Translations under genes and position numbers: made by a program
In this document: positions 11,901 to 22,890 of the stretch, in pieces
Position numbering within the stretch: position 1 is the stretch's first letter
Layout: every line of letters starts with the position of its first letter
The notes under the pieces: model-generated
What the model saw: the letters and a program-made list of their open reading frames with translations, nothing else
What the model was told of the DNA's origin: nothing
The model's database searches: none
Assembly (NCBI GenBank): GCA_037039925.1
Contig: JAXRKP010000106.1
Span: 269,001 to 333,000, forward strand
Source: Doris montereyensis
Lineage: Eukaryota > Mollusca > Gastropoda > Nudibranchia > Dorididae
Reading direction: 5' to 3'
DNA: 64,000 nt

Positions 11901-13401
11901 TGCGCAAGATTCCCCCATGGACGCCTCACCTCCACCCCCACCTCCAGACTCTGGCCCTCTGTCCCCAGTAAGAACTGTTCAACAGATGGCCAAGGTGAAT
12001 CTGGTGAGGGGAACAGCAATGTCTCTTGGGCAGTCCTGACACAACAGGGAGAGGAGGAGAAGGGGATGAAGTGATTTCACAACCAGATGGCTTAGGTGAA
12101 AGCGTCACACAGAGTGACGACCCTGGCCAAAATAATGCCATCATAAAAAATGTCAAAATAGATATGGAGACTGCTCAGGAGTCTTCGCCAAAACCTTCAC
12201 AAGAGTATAAACCTGCTGTAGTATGCAAGCGGCCTAAAGTGAGCTGGAGCGAGGAAAATCCCTCCCATCCCCCTTCTGTGTTTAGCTATAAAGTTTTATC
12301 CCGGGTTAATCAAAGCCGAGAGATAGGCATCTATCACTAGGCCCTCGGCCCACATCCTTCACATGTCCTCCAGAACCATTACCAGCACCTACACAGAAAT
12401 GTGATATGCGCTTACCATTAGATGCCATGGTCATTCGCTGCCAAGACAAGGCTTTAGAAAGACCAATAGTTGACCCATCAAAAGAGCCAACTGTCATACC
12501 CTTGGTAGCCGAGGAAGAGGAGATCCTGCCTGTACTGGCGGTTCTGTGGTCACCAGTCACACAGACGGAGAGGTGTTTACAGGAGTCATGGTACATCAGA
12601 GACGTGAGATGGCGGACTGGAGCTGTGGGCTGGAGGATGAGGACGAAGAGAGGTACCAAGGTGACGGCATGACAGAGGACAAAGATGTGATCAATGAATA
12701 TGCAGAGACATTGTGGACAGCTATGTGCATGGAAGTAGGAGATTTCACTCTGTTTGACCTATCTGATTCTGACAGTGCTAGCGATAACGAAGATGAAAGT
12801 ATCAGTGGCCACAGTATTGATAATGAAGAGGAATCTCTTTCACAATCCCAGGAGGAAATAATTGAAAAGGAAGCTAAAGTAGAAGTGAAGTCATCGCCCA
12901 GTGGAAACGCAGTGCACCAGATGACCGGACCATACCACGCATACTGGCGCCCTTTCCCCAAAATGTGCTAAAATTGCCATAGACGCGTGTCTTCTCTGGA
13001 TTCAGGGACTGACACAGTGTTGTCCACATCAGACAATAGAAGTAAAAAAGTGGAAGAAGCAGCCACGCGTGTGAATGGAATTTCCAATAAGCAACCTGCT
13101 TCCAACCACACTGATTCTGCCTCTTTGTCTAGTGTGTCACCACTCCCCCCTACCATCTGCTCGTTCATCGGACAAACCAGAATCTTTCATTTCACCTGCT
13201 CGGCGCTCAAGCCGGACACCTGTCCCATCGTATAAAATTCGTGACTATGTTGTAGAGGACAAGCCTTTGAAATCTGCTTCTAAAGGTCGTAGATCATCTG
13301 TGTTAAGTTCGGACGATGATCTGTCAGGTTATCACAGCGATGAACTTCATGCAAAGAAAGGCAAGAAGAAATCTGTTAAAACACATCCGGTCGATAGTTG
13401 A
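2813..13401 (+). CDS. USPL1: USPL1-like SUMO isopeptidase (C98), 3' part, frameshifted assembly
   Basis: This is the C-terminal part of a USPL1-type cysteine protease, a family that removes SUMO and in human cells acts at Cajal bodies. The visible exons are 2813-2968, 4181-4341, 5599-5826, 6435-8124 and 10244-13401, all GT-AG and all agreeing in phase at their joins. The first three encode CxxC pairs, an HFVKGLP-type strand, the catalytic His box (DHFIAW, His codon 4311-4313) and the Asp box (ECDDLK, 5613-5627), ending in a VHMVMWERR-like strand; this order matches USPL1. The catalytic Cys exons lie before base 1. The last two exons encode about 1,600 residues of disordered Ser/Thr/Gln-rich tail with three RG-rich boxes and acidic patches. 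About 17 frame changes occur, each with good protein on both sides. Indel errors are likelier than decay, though a pseudogene is not excluded. Confidence 0.85.
3625..4010 (+). repeat. R2 dispersed element, partial copy 1
   Basis: It starts near CCGGACTGGCGAGTT and is collinear with the longer copies at 21186 and 31552, sharing GCAGAAAAATGTCCATATGA, TGACGTAAATTAC and GTGTGACATAAGAGGCGTTG. It stops near GGGAAAAAACAAACAACTGA, so only the first ~0.4 kb of the ~1-kb element is present. It lies in a USPL1 intron. Confidence 0.8.
4181..4341 (+). CDS. USPL1: USPL1 exon with catalytic His box
   Basis: The acceptor is TCATTTTTAG and the donor GTGAGT. The exon is entered with one base completing a Gly codon and left with one base. 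It encodes a strand MHFVKGLP, then HYEVTGIVHY and DHFIAWV, the USP-fold strand pair carrying the catalytic histidine (codon 4311-4313). No internal frameshift is seen. Confidence 0.88.
5408..5545 (+). repeat. R1 dispersed repeat, copy 2
   Basis: It is collinear with copy 1: GTGGGTGGCTG, ACTGGTAGGG, TTCATCTTGCTGTTTCC, TACCCTGAGATAACC, then GTTAATTTCAACGAG. It ends about 50 bases before the next USPL1 exon. Confidence 0.7.
5599..5826 (+). CDS. USPL1: USPL1 exon with catalytic Asp box
   Basis: The acceptor is TCTCACCTAG and the donor GTAAGT. The exon encodes NLWMECDDLKS with the paired Asp codons at 5619-5624, then IPPSQVHMVMWERR, the last strands of the USP-like fold. Ser/Thr-rich linker sequence follows. 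The frame is intact throughout. Confidence 0.88.
6140..6245. repeat. ~36-bp tandem repeat, three units
   Basis: AAATTGAAACAACA recurs at about 6157, 6190 and 6225, each followed by CTTA or TTTATCAAT-type sequence. It is small and intronic, with no coding meaning. Confidence 0.6.
6435..8124 (+). CDS. USPL1: USPL1 long tail exon, Ser/Thr/Gln-rich with RG box
   Basis: The acceptor is CATTTCAG and the donor GTAAGT; the exon ends in phase 2 and rejoins exon 10244 in phase. An RG-rich box (ARGRGGRGSRGPRPRGE) lies at about 6545-6597. The rest is low-complexity Ser/Thr/Gln with short hydrophobic repeats of the type RYILV, RYIQIP, QYITLP and IIRLP. The frame changes near 6620, 7045, 7440, 7600 and 8005. 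Each new frame continues the same composition and phrase style, so a single-base indel at each point explains it. Confidence 0.8.
8246..8390 (+). repeat. R1 dispersed repeat, copy 3
   Basis: It is full-length, running from GGGCGGTTGGCAGGGGC through CTACTGGTAGG and TTCATCTTGCTGTTTCC to CACCCTGAGATCACTGCAG and a GAAACAAACAAAC tail. It opens the R1-rich intron of USPL1. Confidence 0.75.
8560..8735 (+). repeat. R1 dispersed repeat, copy 4
   Basis: It runs from CATGGGTGGTTGGCGGGTGC to ACCCTGAGATCACCACATAT and GTGGACGGGGTAAATT, with a short second copy of its tail (GGGGTTAGTTTCAATGAAGC). Confidence 0.75.
8868..8945 (+). repeat. R1 dispersed repeat, copy 5 (3' half)
   Basis: Only the right half is present: CATGCTGTTCCTCTTAATTC, CTGTGAGATTGCAGCATGTG, then a GAAACTGAAAC tail. 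Confidence 0.65.
9028..9155 (+). repeat. R1 dispersed repeat, copy 6
   Basis: It is collinear with the others from CTGCTGGTAAGTCCTACTTC to CACCCTGAGTTCTACATACA and GTGGACAGGGTTGATTCC, and ends in a GAAACAAAAACG tail. Confidence 0.7.
9430..9632 (+). mobile_element. SINE-A copy, head missing
   Basis: It matches the SINE-A family of 46-56 kb in reverse: AACACCTAGTCCCATC, CACTGTGCACGTTAAAAATC, CAAGATCACCTTAG and an AAATCAAATC tail. The tRNA-like head is absent, so this is a 5'-truncated copy. Confidence 0.65.
9708..9835 (+). repeat. R1 dispersed repeat, copy 7
   Basis: It runs from TTGGTGGGTGGTCGACGGGT through TTCTGCTGTTTCCTTTTAAT to CACCCTGAGATCACTGCACG and GACAGGGTAAACTTC. It carries a long internal deletion compared with copy 3. 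Confidence 0.7.
10244..13401 (+). CDS. USPL1: USPL1 terminal coding exon, RG boxes and acidic tail
   Basis: The acceptor is CATCTCCCCAG and the stop is TGA at 13399-13401. The exon is entered in phase (AA+G makes Lys). A second RG box lies at about 10460-10530 and a third, KKGRRGRGRGKGGKG followed by KGRGGRR, at about 11815-11880. Later stretches include SDSDSASDNEDE (about 12760-12800) and a basic C-terminus with SYKIRDYVVE near 13228-13257. Frame changes are needed near 10380, 10612, 10760, 10968, 11560, 11860, 12010, 12345, 12530, 12910, 12975 and 13160. No recognised globular domain is present. The tail probably serves in protein or RNA contacts. Confidence 0.8.
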
Positions 13402-16220
13402 CTTTTGTAATGTCTGAATAGTGTAAATACTCGAAGATTATCAGTCATTATGACTTTGTTATGACATTTCATTTCCATGTTGAATTACCCATTTTCATTT
13501 TGATTTGTATTATCAGTATTGGTGTTATTACCATTAAACAATTGTTACTTTGTCATTATAATTTAAAAAGTAATTCAGTAGTACACATATTTTCATTCTG
13601 CTGTTTGATCATAACTTTCATTCTTCAGCCATCCATTGGTGTTGTATTTTAAATTGGATGTCCTATCATACTTTTGTCATGGTCTCACCTCCATTGATCA
13701 TCTATGGCTGTCCATCATGTACCCAGCCCTCCAAATCTGGCATGGATTGCTGACTACACTTAGATGTTGTTGTCCAGTCATTTACTTTGTTCATAGTTTA
13801 TTGTTTGGCCATCATGTTTATGACAGGTAGAGAAGTGTGTGACTGAAGTTACAAGATGTTTGACACTTTTTTCCCCTCTGCATCATTGTATGTATGATTA
13901 CTTGCCCTCTCTGTGGGGTAAAACCTGAGACAGACGTCCGCTCCATTCAGGGGCTGATGTTGTTTCACCGGGTTGCCTGTTCTACTAAATGGATGTTGCA
14001 TGTAGTTTTGAAGTAAGTTGATGAGTGGTGTGTAAGAACTAACATTGACTGGCATTTGTATGTTGATGTTTTTTCCTATTCAACAGAACATTTTTGCTTG
14101 TATTTCTCTTCCAAGAGCATTTCACATTTGTCATGAATGTACAGTGGTGTGGTAAAGAAGGTATTATATTATTTCTGCGGAGTATGTTGTAGTTGTAGTA
14201 GTCACTTGTGTTTTAAAATGATAGAAAGATTTCTTTGTTGACATTTTATAGTAGGTGGGGGTTTTTGCCCTTACTTTCTTACATATTTATAATGTTGATT
14301 CTTCTGAAGCCTTTGATTTCGTGTTGACTTTGGCATTTAACTTATTTCAATGTCCGGGCATTTTCCTTAGATTTTCTCAAGCCTGTAAATATATTATATA
14401 TAATATACACCACTGCCCCTTGTTCACATTTTTATTTAGTTAATCTGCTTTCTGTGTGTGTGTGTTTGCATACATGTGTGTGTGTGACTTTTCATGAAAG
14501 TGAGTGGAGAGTGAAAAAAAAATAAAAAAGTTAAAACCATCCATTCCATTTCCATATTTTCCCCCTCAACCCTCACTTGAATTCCGCCATTTGGTGCATT
14601 CAGTCTTACTGATGTAACTGTCCTATTAATATTCTTTCTTCACAACTAGTTTTGAGATGATTCTTGAATATATGTCATGTCAACAGTTTTCAAAGTTAGC
14701 ATCATTTCAGTAGTGAGAACAAAATTTAGTCAATTACATTTTCAGGGGATGATTGAAGTGTATAGAAAGAAATTGGATTGTTTGCGTTGCCCAACCTCTC
14801 ACAGCGACATGTAATATAATAGAGAATGCACTACAGTTGATGACATTTCTGTTCCTTTGTATTATATGCCAATGTTGTATATTAGTGGCTGTGTACATAA
14901 CATGTCAATGTAAATGGCTTCTTTCTTTCACTGTCAATGTTTTCCTCCTTTAGCTTGTACACAAGTATTTTTATTTCAATCATACATTTGGACAGGGAGA
15001 AGGGAGATTTGATAGAGGAGCATGCATGAGATTTGTTTATATTATATTATTCAGACTGTACATACCCTTGGGGACAGTGTGCAACTGTCAATAACACTAT
15101 TGATCTGGTTTCAATGTATAACATTTCTAATTCTATTCTAATGTGAGTACATGTTATAATGATTTGTTTCTGTAGTCTTACTCTTTGTTGACAAAAATTT
15201 GAGCCAAATATTAATGATTGTACTCCTGTCTTCTAAACTTGTTTTTTCTCCTTTTTTTGTTGTGTTTTTGTTGGGTTTTTATCGTTTCAAAAAGGAGATA
15301 CATGTATATGACTATGGGTTTTTTTGTTGTCTTGGTTCTATGCCTCATATGTGCCCCTCCTCATCCCCATCCCATCATGTTTTCTAGAGACATTTTGCCG
15401 CCATTTGCTATGTAGCAGTGTAGCAATACATTGTATTTGTACATGTACACATTGTATTTTCCAGCAACTGCCTCACCCATCCCTTCTTATTGAGACTTCT
15501 ACTTCTACCTATAACTTTCATGACTGACATTCTTGGTTGAAACTGAAAGTGAAGAGCATCCTATTTCCTTACTTAAAATTTGTGTATGTGTGTTTCTCCA
15601 CTTTGTTCTTGTTTCCTAGGAATACCAACTTAGTTACCTTTTTAAGTGGAGACACGTCCCACCTCTTGTTTAAAAAACATCCACTTCTTTTCCTCATATC
15701 ATAATTTTTTTGTATTAAACATGCATTGTTACGTACGTATGTGCATTTGTTGTCGTTGAATTCATGCTCATATTCATAAATTGTCCCAGGTGTCATGGCT
15801 GAGGTAATATTTCATTCATGTTAATTAGTCTTTGTTTGTGGATAATAAACCTTTACATTATATGCACTAATGGTTGTCTTGTCAACTTTTTAAAGAGTGA
15901 AAATGGTTGCCATGAATGTGCTTATGAATTTACTGTATGTAGTCAATTTTACTTCAGATGGGCAAAGTTTTTTCAGGTTATCTTTTTTTATATCGTTTCA
16001 TGTTATAATTTTGAAAACTTACTTAAAACCTCATGTATTGTCACCAGATGGTTATATTATTTTGTTCAATTTTAACGTAAAATAACAAAAACCCTACATA
16101 GAACTACATTTCATGGACAATTTGTAAGAAAAACACATATTTAAGGGAACACAGTAGTTTGAAAAGAGTTCATTGTCTTTTTCTCTAACATCTCGACGCT
16201 ATCAATAAAAACAATATGCA
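13402..16220 (+). other. USPL1 3' UTR and downstream flank
   Basis: AT-rich sequence follows the stop codon without any supported frame or transposon. Poly(A) signal candidates AATAAA lie at about 14519, 15843 and 16203; the last two are followed by GT/T-rich sequence. A GT run lies at 14454-14486. Where the transcript really ends cannot be told from sequence alone. Confidence 0.5.
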
Positions 16221-16364
16221 ACTAATTGCTGTATTGCAACGTTTTGTTTTTAATGTTAGCAAATTTATTACTTACAGTTACGATGTTACAACTGAAGAAT
16301 AAAAGCAAATAAGTTGATGAAGACAAAGAAGATGATTATGTGGTCTTAAGATTTAAAAGAAAGT

Positions 16365-19340
16365 ATAATAATAATATAATTCACTTGTATAGCGCTCACT
16401 CCCATCTTACGACAGCTCTAGGCGCATGTATACGTACATAGTAAAAAACATAAGCAATGTACATTTATAACGTGTATGGTACATGAATTAAAATCACATA
16501 ATAAAAACAATTACTTTTCTTCTATGAAACTTCACATGAGGTATGTTTTGAGATGTTTTTTAAAGGTGTCTTCCGACGTGTCAACCATAGATCGTATTGA
16601 CAATGGAAGAGCATTCCAGACGTGAGGACCTGCATATGTAAAAGAGTGCAGTGACAGTTTTGTCAGGCCTTTCTTTGGGGAACGCTTAACAGACATTGAT
16701 TTGTAGATCACAGTTGGCGGGATGGAACATAACCAGAGATCAGGTCATTTAAACAATTTGGAGCTCTATCTATCAGTTTTACATTTGTGACGGACACAAA
16801 GTCGCGATTTTGTATATTATTCGTTTATCGATCGCAGCCAATGCAGACATGAACATAGGGGTAATGTGTTCAAATTTCTTTTCTTCAAAATCACTCTGGC
16901 CACATGGTTTTGGATACGTTGGAGCTTATGAATCAACTTCAAGACATAAGGTAAATTATAAAACGGAGTTTTAAGAGAACTTAAATTAAGAAAGTTTGAT
17001 AGGTGGCCTAATCGTCTGATTTCGAGGTAAAGAGTTTTGTAGAGATGGTTTATATGATGTTCCAATCATAGATAAATTACATGTATCATTGAAATACAAG
17101 ATTTTTAGCGTCGCGAATTTTATTTCTTCGTTTTCAACCTTCAAAGAGTTCCGTCTGGCAAACTGAGATTTTTTGGATTACATAGTAATATTTTGGTTTT
17201 TCTTCATTCAGTTTAAGCTTGTTAGTAGACATCCACGCTGTTACATGAGATATACAGTAGAAATACTTTAAACCGAAAAAAGTCGATGAACCGCAAAGAA
17301 ATTGATAAATTGTACAAGTTTCTTCTTTGTCTTTGTATCAGTTCGTATGATCAACCGAAATGCTTCTAAGCGCAAATGTCTTTAAACCGAAACAACTTTC
17401 CCCCTTTTTCTTTCGTTTCATCCTCTTCAATTTCAATAATTCCGCAAAGGGGTCACACATGGTCACACGTAATGCCTATCGATATGAAATAAAGAGCGTA
17501 ACTGAGGAGATGAGGGGAAGGGGTGGTAGTGGTAGTCAAACCCTTCAATCACCACACATCGTTTAGACGGCAAAAAGGGAAGACAGCGGGGGACTGGCAC
17601 GGGAAGTGGGAGGTGGAGGTGTAGAACCACGCAGGCGAGATGTTCTTGCTTGCTCGTGGTAAGTGTATAGTGTTGTAAGCACGTGGTAAGGCCTAAGTGT
17701 AGTGTAGATAGCTTCGCATTGGTACGCCGTTTAAGTGTGTGCTCTTTGGTATGTGTGTTCGTGCGCATGTGTTTGTGTCTGCTTTGTTTTAGGCCTTTTT
17801 CAACACGGGGATAGGGATGTGTAGAGTTTAGCATTGGTGCGTTTCATTTCCATGAGAATGTGAATGAGAGTATGAATGGGAAAAACAAACAAAAAACCAA
17901 ACCCCGCCCCCCAAAAAAACAATCAAAACAATTACATTATTAATATTATGGTCACTAAGACTAGAGGGCCTCTTTATTCATCAACATTAACAAAAGGAAA
18001 CAACCCAATCCAAACATAGTTACCCCCTTTAAAAACATCGCAAAAAGGGAACTTGCTTTAAACCAAAATGCCTTTACTTTAAACCAAAATGGTTTAGAAG
18101 GTCCCCAAAATTTCAGTTTAAAGTATTTCTACTGTACATAATTCCATGGATTTTAACATAGACATAGCAGATTTGTAAAGTTGCGTATTGTCAGCATACA
18201 TGTTATAGTTTACCCCACGCTGTTTGACAATCACCAAGCGGTTTTGTATGTAATGTATATAGTAGGGGACCAAGCACTGACCCTTGTAGTAGAACCCCAT
18301 ACTTAAGTGGACAAGGAGAAGATTGCACTTTATCAAGAGCGATAGATTGGGTACGATCATGAAGATAGGATATAAACCAGTCAAGCACAGTGCCCTCTAG
18401 ACCAAAAGTTTTGAAAAATCAATAAGAATAGAATGGTCAAATGTGTCAGTGTCAAACGCCGCGCTTAAATCAAGCAGGGTTAAGACTGACACTGCGTTCA
18501 TCTGCAGTGCACAACAAATCATTTTGTATCTTATCTGTTTCCGTGTTGTGATATTGTCTGTAAGCTGACTGATTGGGTTCGAATAATTTATATTTCAGAA
18601 GATGTTTCTTTAATTGCATTGCAATGACCTTTTCCAAAATCTTCGATAAAAATGGGAGGTTCGAAACAGGCCTATAGTTTTTTAATTCTTCGGGAGATAG
18701 GTTGGGTTTCAATTCATTAGTATAGGGGTTACAATTGCGTGTTTAAAGGTCTTGGGTACAATTCCAGTTTTTAGAGATTTATTAACAATGGTTGTTAGAA
18801 CAGGAGCTAGGTGATCTAAATATCTAACTAATAATGATGTGTCAATCGGATCAAGGTAGCATGATTTCGGTGGTGAAGATTTTATAAGGGTCTTGAGATC
18901 CTCGTCGGTGACCGGTTGGAATTCACAGAAGACCGTACCACCCTCAAATTGTTTGAAAGTTGGTGGTGAATGATGATGCTGGTCGAGATTGTTTCCTTGA
19001 AATAATGTCCAAATACTTGAGTACCCGGTTGGAACATTTTCTTTGTCAGATTTGCTGGCTTTGCCCGTCATTTTGCTGGTTATATGAAACAGGGCACGCA
19101 CAGTTGTGCACTCGTTGATTTTGCTGTTTATTAGTGTTATAATATCCAGCCTTTGCAGCTTTAATTAGTAGCTTCATTTTGTTGTTATGTTGTTTGTAAT
19201 TTTTTTGTGTATCTCCAGGTTTGTAGAGCGCCATTTTCTCTAGTTTAAGTATAAGTTTGCTTAAAAATATTAAAGCCCAAACCACCCTATTTTTACGTTC
19301 TCTACAGCGCCAATGGTGGGTTTCGGTAATCTCCACCTTG
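16365..19340 (-). mobile_element. CR1/L2-like LINE, degraded, split by a DNA transposon
   Basis: Read on the minus strand, fragments in order are a KAAKAGYYNTN-type pre-RT segment (about 19150-19190), an ELKNYRPVSNLPFLSKILEK RT block (18630-18690), QSAYRQYHNTET, and the catalytic box as MYADNTQLY (about 18175-18205) where YADD is expected. Then, beyond the insertion, come AWMSTNKLKLNEEK (about 17190-17240) and KLQRIQNHVARVILK (about 16885-16930). The 3' end carries ATAGCGCT-type and AT-repeat sequence near 16365-16400, typical of L2/CR1 tails. Frames are broken many times and the YADD Asp is changed, so it cannot be active. The piece 17255-18134 is a later insertion. Confidence 0.85.
17255..18134. 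mobile_element. 880-bp TIR transposon (Tc1/mariner-type MITE) nested in LINE
   Basis: The ends are inverted repeats, CAGTAGAAATACTTTAAAC at 17255 and its complement ending at 18134, flanked by TA on both sides (17253-17254, 18135-18136). Removing it rejoins the LINE reading ...MLKSMELC to ISHVTAWMSTNKLKL, which proves insertion into the LINE. The interior repeats TTTAAACCGAAA or TTTAAACCAAAA near both ends. No transposase is encoded, so it is non-autonomous. Confidence 0.88.
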
Positions 19341-21185
19341 CACCCTCTCCACTGTACAACGTGGTAATATAATATGGCTTACAATTACATCATTAGAAAG
19401 CTCTATTCAAGCCCTTGCCAACCATGTGTTTTGTGATAGGGAATGTGTAATTATAATAATATGATGTGCTCTCACACTCATTGTAAACAAGGGTGGTCAG
19501 GGAGGAAAGCCAGTGGCGAGCCATGGAAAAACAGCTAGCGAAGACATCTCTCTTTTTTCGTGTTCGGTGCTTGCTCAGTGAATGATATTGATAGTGGGCT
19601 CTGATTGGCAGATTCAGATTCTGCTAAAAATATACGTTACATTTACAAATTATAACAATATCCATCACTACTGCAGATGTCATTGACATTAACTCACAGA
19701 CTACCATTGTCGCTCGGGTGTGATCATGCTATACTTACGCCATAGTACAATTGGCGCACGTGTGCGATCATTATGTTGCCGGGCCATAACTAGAAAGATC
19801 GTGTATACGCGAATGCGGTATGGAGCATCTTCTAGGCTTATTATTCTACTAGTACTACTGTACTGCCGTTTCCTACCGGAACGGGCTCTCTAGTGTGAAC
19901 GTTTGATTTTTTATGATCTTTTTTACTGCTGGCAGTCCAAGTGGAAGTCTTCGACGTAACCCGTTTTCTGGCGTTTGTTTAAAAACAACTACTACTACTA
20001 GAATCTAGTACTACCACTAGCGCTACAAGTAGATCGACAAGTCAGAAACAGCATAGACTGCACTGTTTTCGATCAGTTTACCGGCTCATCATTTCCCAAT
20101 CGTTGTTTTCATCTATTTATTGATGGAAGTAGTGTATTGTGTGAATGGTGTCTCCGCCCCAAAAATATTTTTAGCTTCTCAATTTCGCCCTTTTCACTCA
20201 TCCCCACTCAGACTCAGACTAACTACTGACGTACAGCTGGCTTTTATTGGTGCCAATATAAAGTTTGATCTATTATGAACACTTTAAAAAACGAAGAGAA
20301 AATAACAACATTAATAACAAATAAGAAAGTTACGAATTTTTTAAACCCCTATTTTTTTTGGGTATCCACACCATAATCTCGGGTCGGACCTTGGGTAGTC
20401 TTTGAGACCTTGAGTAAAACTTAGAGCTCATCTGAGGATTTTAAAGTTTTTAAATGTTCTGTAGAGCGACTCATGTAAACAAATCAGAAAGAAATAAGCA
20501 CACCACTGGCACTAGAATTTAGAAATAGAAAGCCCATTCAAATATCCATTAGAACATAGGCCTACTTTGATTAGTGCTTCCTCAACGGAAACCCGGCACG
20601 TCTACTAACTACATCATTAAAGTAAGCAGGACTGACTGAGCCGTTTGGTGTGGGTCTTATGTTTCAGTGTGTAGAGACAAAGTATACCTCTTATTGCTTT
20701 TTCATTTTTTTTAACATCGATAAATAGCCGTCTCCTAGTTTTCAGAGTCGTGAAAAAAATTGTGCTTATTCTATGTATTCATAATTCAAAAAGTACGAGT
20801 TTTGTGAGTGATCGTTTTTGTGCGCTTTAGGAGGAGCTTAAATTTTGTGTTTTGGCCCATTTGAAAAAAATAAAATTCAGAAGTTCAAAATTTATAATTT
20901 CATTTACAATTGTCCCACAGAAATAATTTTGGTATCTAATTTCTCAGGAAACAAATTTCTTTCCATTGGTAGAGCGACTGTATTTCTATTGCTTACACTT
21001 GAGATTTTCATTTTGACTGCCTAATGAATGAAAGGCAAACTTATGCTGTGCTGTAAACCATGTCAAATGAGGGGCTTTACGACCACTTCTTTTTTGAAAA
21101 TGCAATGAAGAACACTTTTCGAAGATATCTTTTTCTTCTTTGGTGGCATCTTCCTTTGGTCCATAAGCTATTATTATTATTAATT
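19341..21185. other. no gene or recognised element
   Basis: I see unremarkable AT-rich sequence with no frame, tandem repeat or transposon end that I can support. A short triplet-like run (ACTACTACTACTAG) lies near 19988. Confidence 0.5.
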
Positions 21186-22215
21186 TAACCTGGACTGGCG
21201 AGTTTTGGACTAAAACTAAAAGATTAATTTTCTGTTCTTTGCATAATCGGGTAGAACGATCATTTATCTACTTCATGGCAGAAAAATGTCCATATGACAT
21301 ATAATTTTTTTTTCAAAATGTTTTGTAGGCGAGGGTGTAAAAACAATCAAAATTTTGACGTAAATTACCCTGACACTGACTGAGAAAGGCAGTAAAAATC
21401 CGTATATTGGCGATTAATCGCCAAATGTGGCAACACACGACTTGACCTCATTTTGCCGACACCAATAGACGCGTCTCCCATGGCTGAGTGATAATAGTGA
21501 TATTAGAGGCGTTGGGCGTCAGTGTGTATGTAAACACGCACACAAGCATAGGATATAAAGGAAAAGCAAAAAAAACTGGTCATTTTGTTGATGTCTGTTT
21601 TCACAACAGTGCACATCTAAACCTAGATTTATAATCCTATTTACATAAGTAACAATGCCAGAGATTGTCGAAAGACTAAGGGGCTGCTACAACAAGGAAA
21701 ACCCATCTGAAGCGTTTGTTTTGTGTTATTTTCTTTTGATTTTTTTACTTGCATTTTTCTCGAAATTTAGTTTTTCCACACTAAAATTCTATCTCCTCCG
21801 CCATTTACCGAACGATTTGTATTATATTTGACACACAGGTTCCTTTTGTCAATGTTAATAGAATGACGTCATTTAAAAAAAAATATTGTTAATTTTTTGA
21901 GAATTTTGTGTGTGTTTTTGTACATTCACGATACATAGTATTTTCAAAAATTCATTAAAAAGAAACTATCCAAAATATCGAAAAAACCCGACGTCGTTCT
22001 TTAGATATGAATGGAAAAGACGGAACTGCAAGGTTTTGAGTGATTTCATTCATAACTAAGGAGGAGATAGATTTTGAAAATTGAGTCAAAATTCAAGATG
22101 GCGGCCGTTTCTATGGCAATCAAGGACGCTACAAACTTTTTGATGATTTAGGATGACTGTATTTTGACGGTTACTCATGTACATACTAAAAGCAAAAAAC
22201 TAAGCTCAAAAGCAA
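21186..22215 (+). repeat. R2 dispersed element, copy 2 (~1 kb)
   Basis: It runs from CCTGGACTGGCGAGTTTTGG to the AAGATGGCGGCC / CTATGGCAATCAAGG module (22095-22125) and CATGTACATACTAAAAGC. It is collinear with 31552-32530 throughout, including GTGTGTATGTAAACACGC and the ACAATGCCAGAGATTGTCG phrase. No frame is shared between copies and the ends show no clear inverted repeat, so the class is unresolved. Confidence 0.85.
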
Positions 22216-22234
22216 AAAAATTACTTCAGGCCTT

Positions 22235-22890
22235 ACACCACGCCTTAAGACTTAAATTTCATGTGTCACACAGTATGATGATGTGAGAAGGAAGAACAGA
22301 AAGAAAGTAAAGTGATGGGATGTGACTTAGGATTTAGATTCCAGGCATCACACAGTATGATGTGAGATTAGACTTAGACTTAGAGAAAGAAAAACAGAAA
22401 GTAAAGTGATTTAAGATTTAGATTCCAGGCATCACACAGTATGATGTGAGATTAGAGAAGGAAGAACAGAAGGAAAACATTTATAATAAAGTGATGGGAT
22501 GTGACTTAAGATTAGATTCAAGGCGTCACACAGTGTTATGTGTGAAGGGAGAACAGAAAGAAAATTAAGTGAAGGAATGGGAATTTAGATTAGATTTTAG
22601 GCGTCACATAGAGTGATGTGGAAAGGAAGAACAGAAAGAAAATAAAGTAAAGGGTTGGGACTTAAGATTTAGATTCCAGACGTCACACAGTGTGATGTGA
22701 GAAGGAAAAATCAGAAAGAAAGTGAAGGGATGGGACTTAAGATTAAATTCTACGTGTCACACAGTGTGAATGTGGGAAGGAAAAACAGAAAGAAAATAAA
22801 GTAAAGGAATGGGACTTAAGACTTAGATCAGATTTAGTTAGATTCCAGGCTGTCTGTCACACAGTGGGATGTGGGAAGGAAGAAAAGGAA
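22235..22890. repeat. ~75-bp degenerate tandem repeat, about eight units
   Basis: Each unit has an AGATTCCAGGCATCACACAG-type phrase, a GATGTGAGAAGGAAGAACAG phrase and AAAGTAAAGTGATGGGATG. Unit length varies by several bases. CACACAGT...ATGTGA in each unit is partly self-complementary. No coding content. Confidence 0.8.

Noticed and set aside
6435..13401. Programmed frameshifting or RNA editing as cause of the frame changes
   Set aside because: There are too many sites, in both directions and without a common slippery motif; sequencing indels are simpler.
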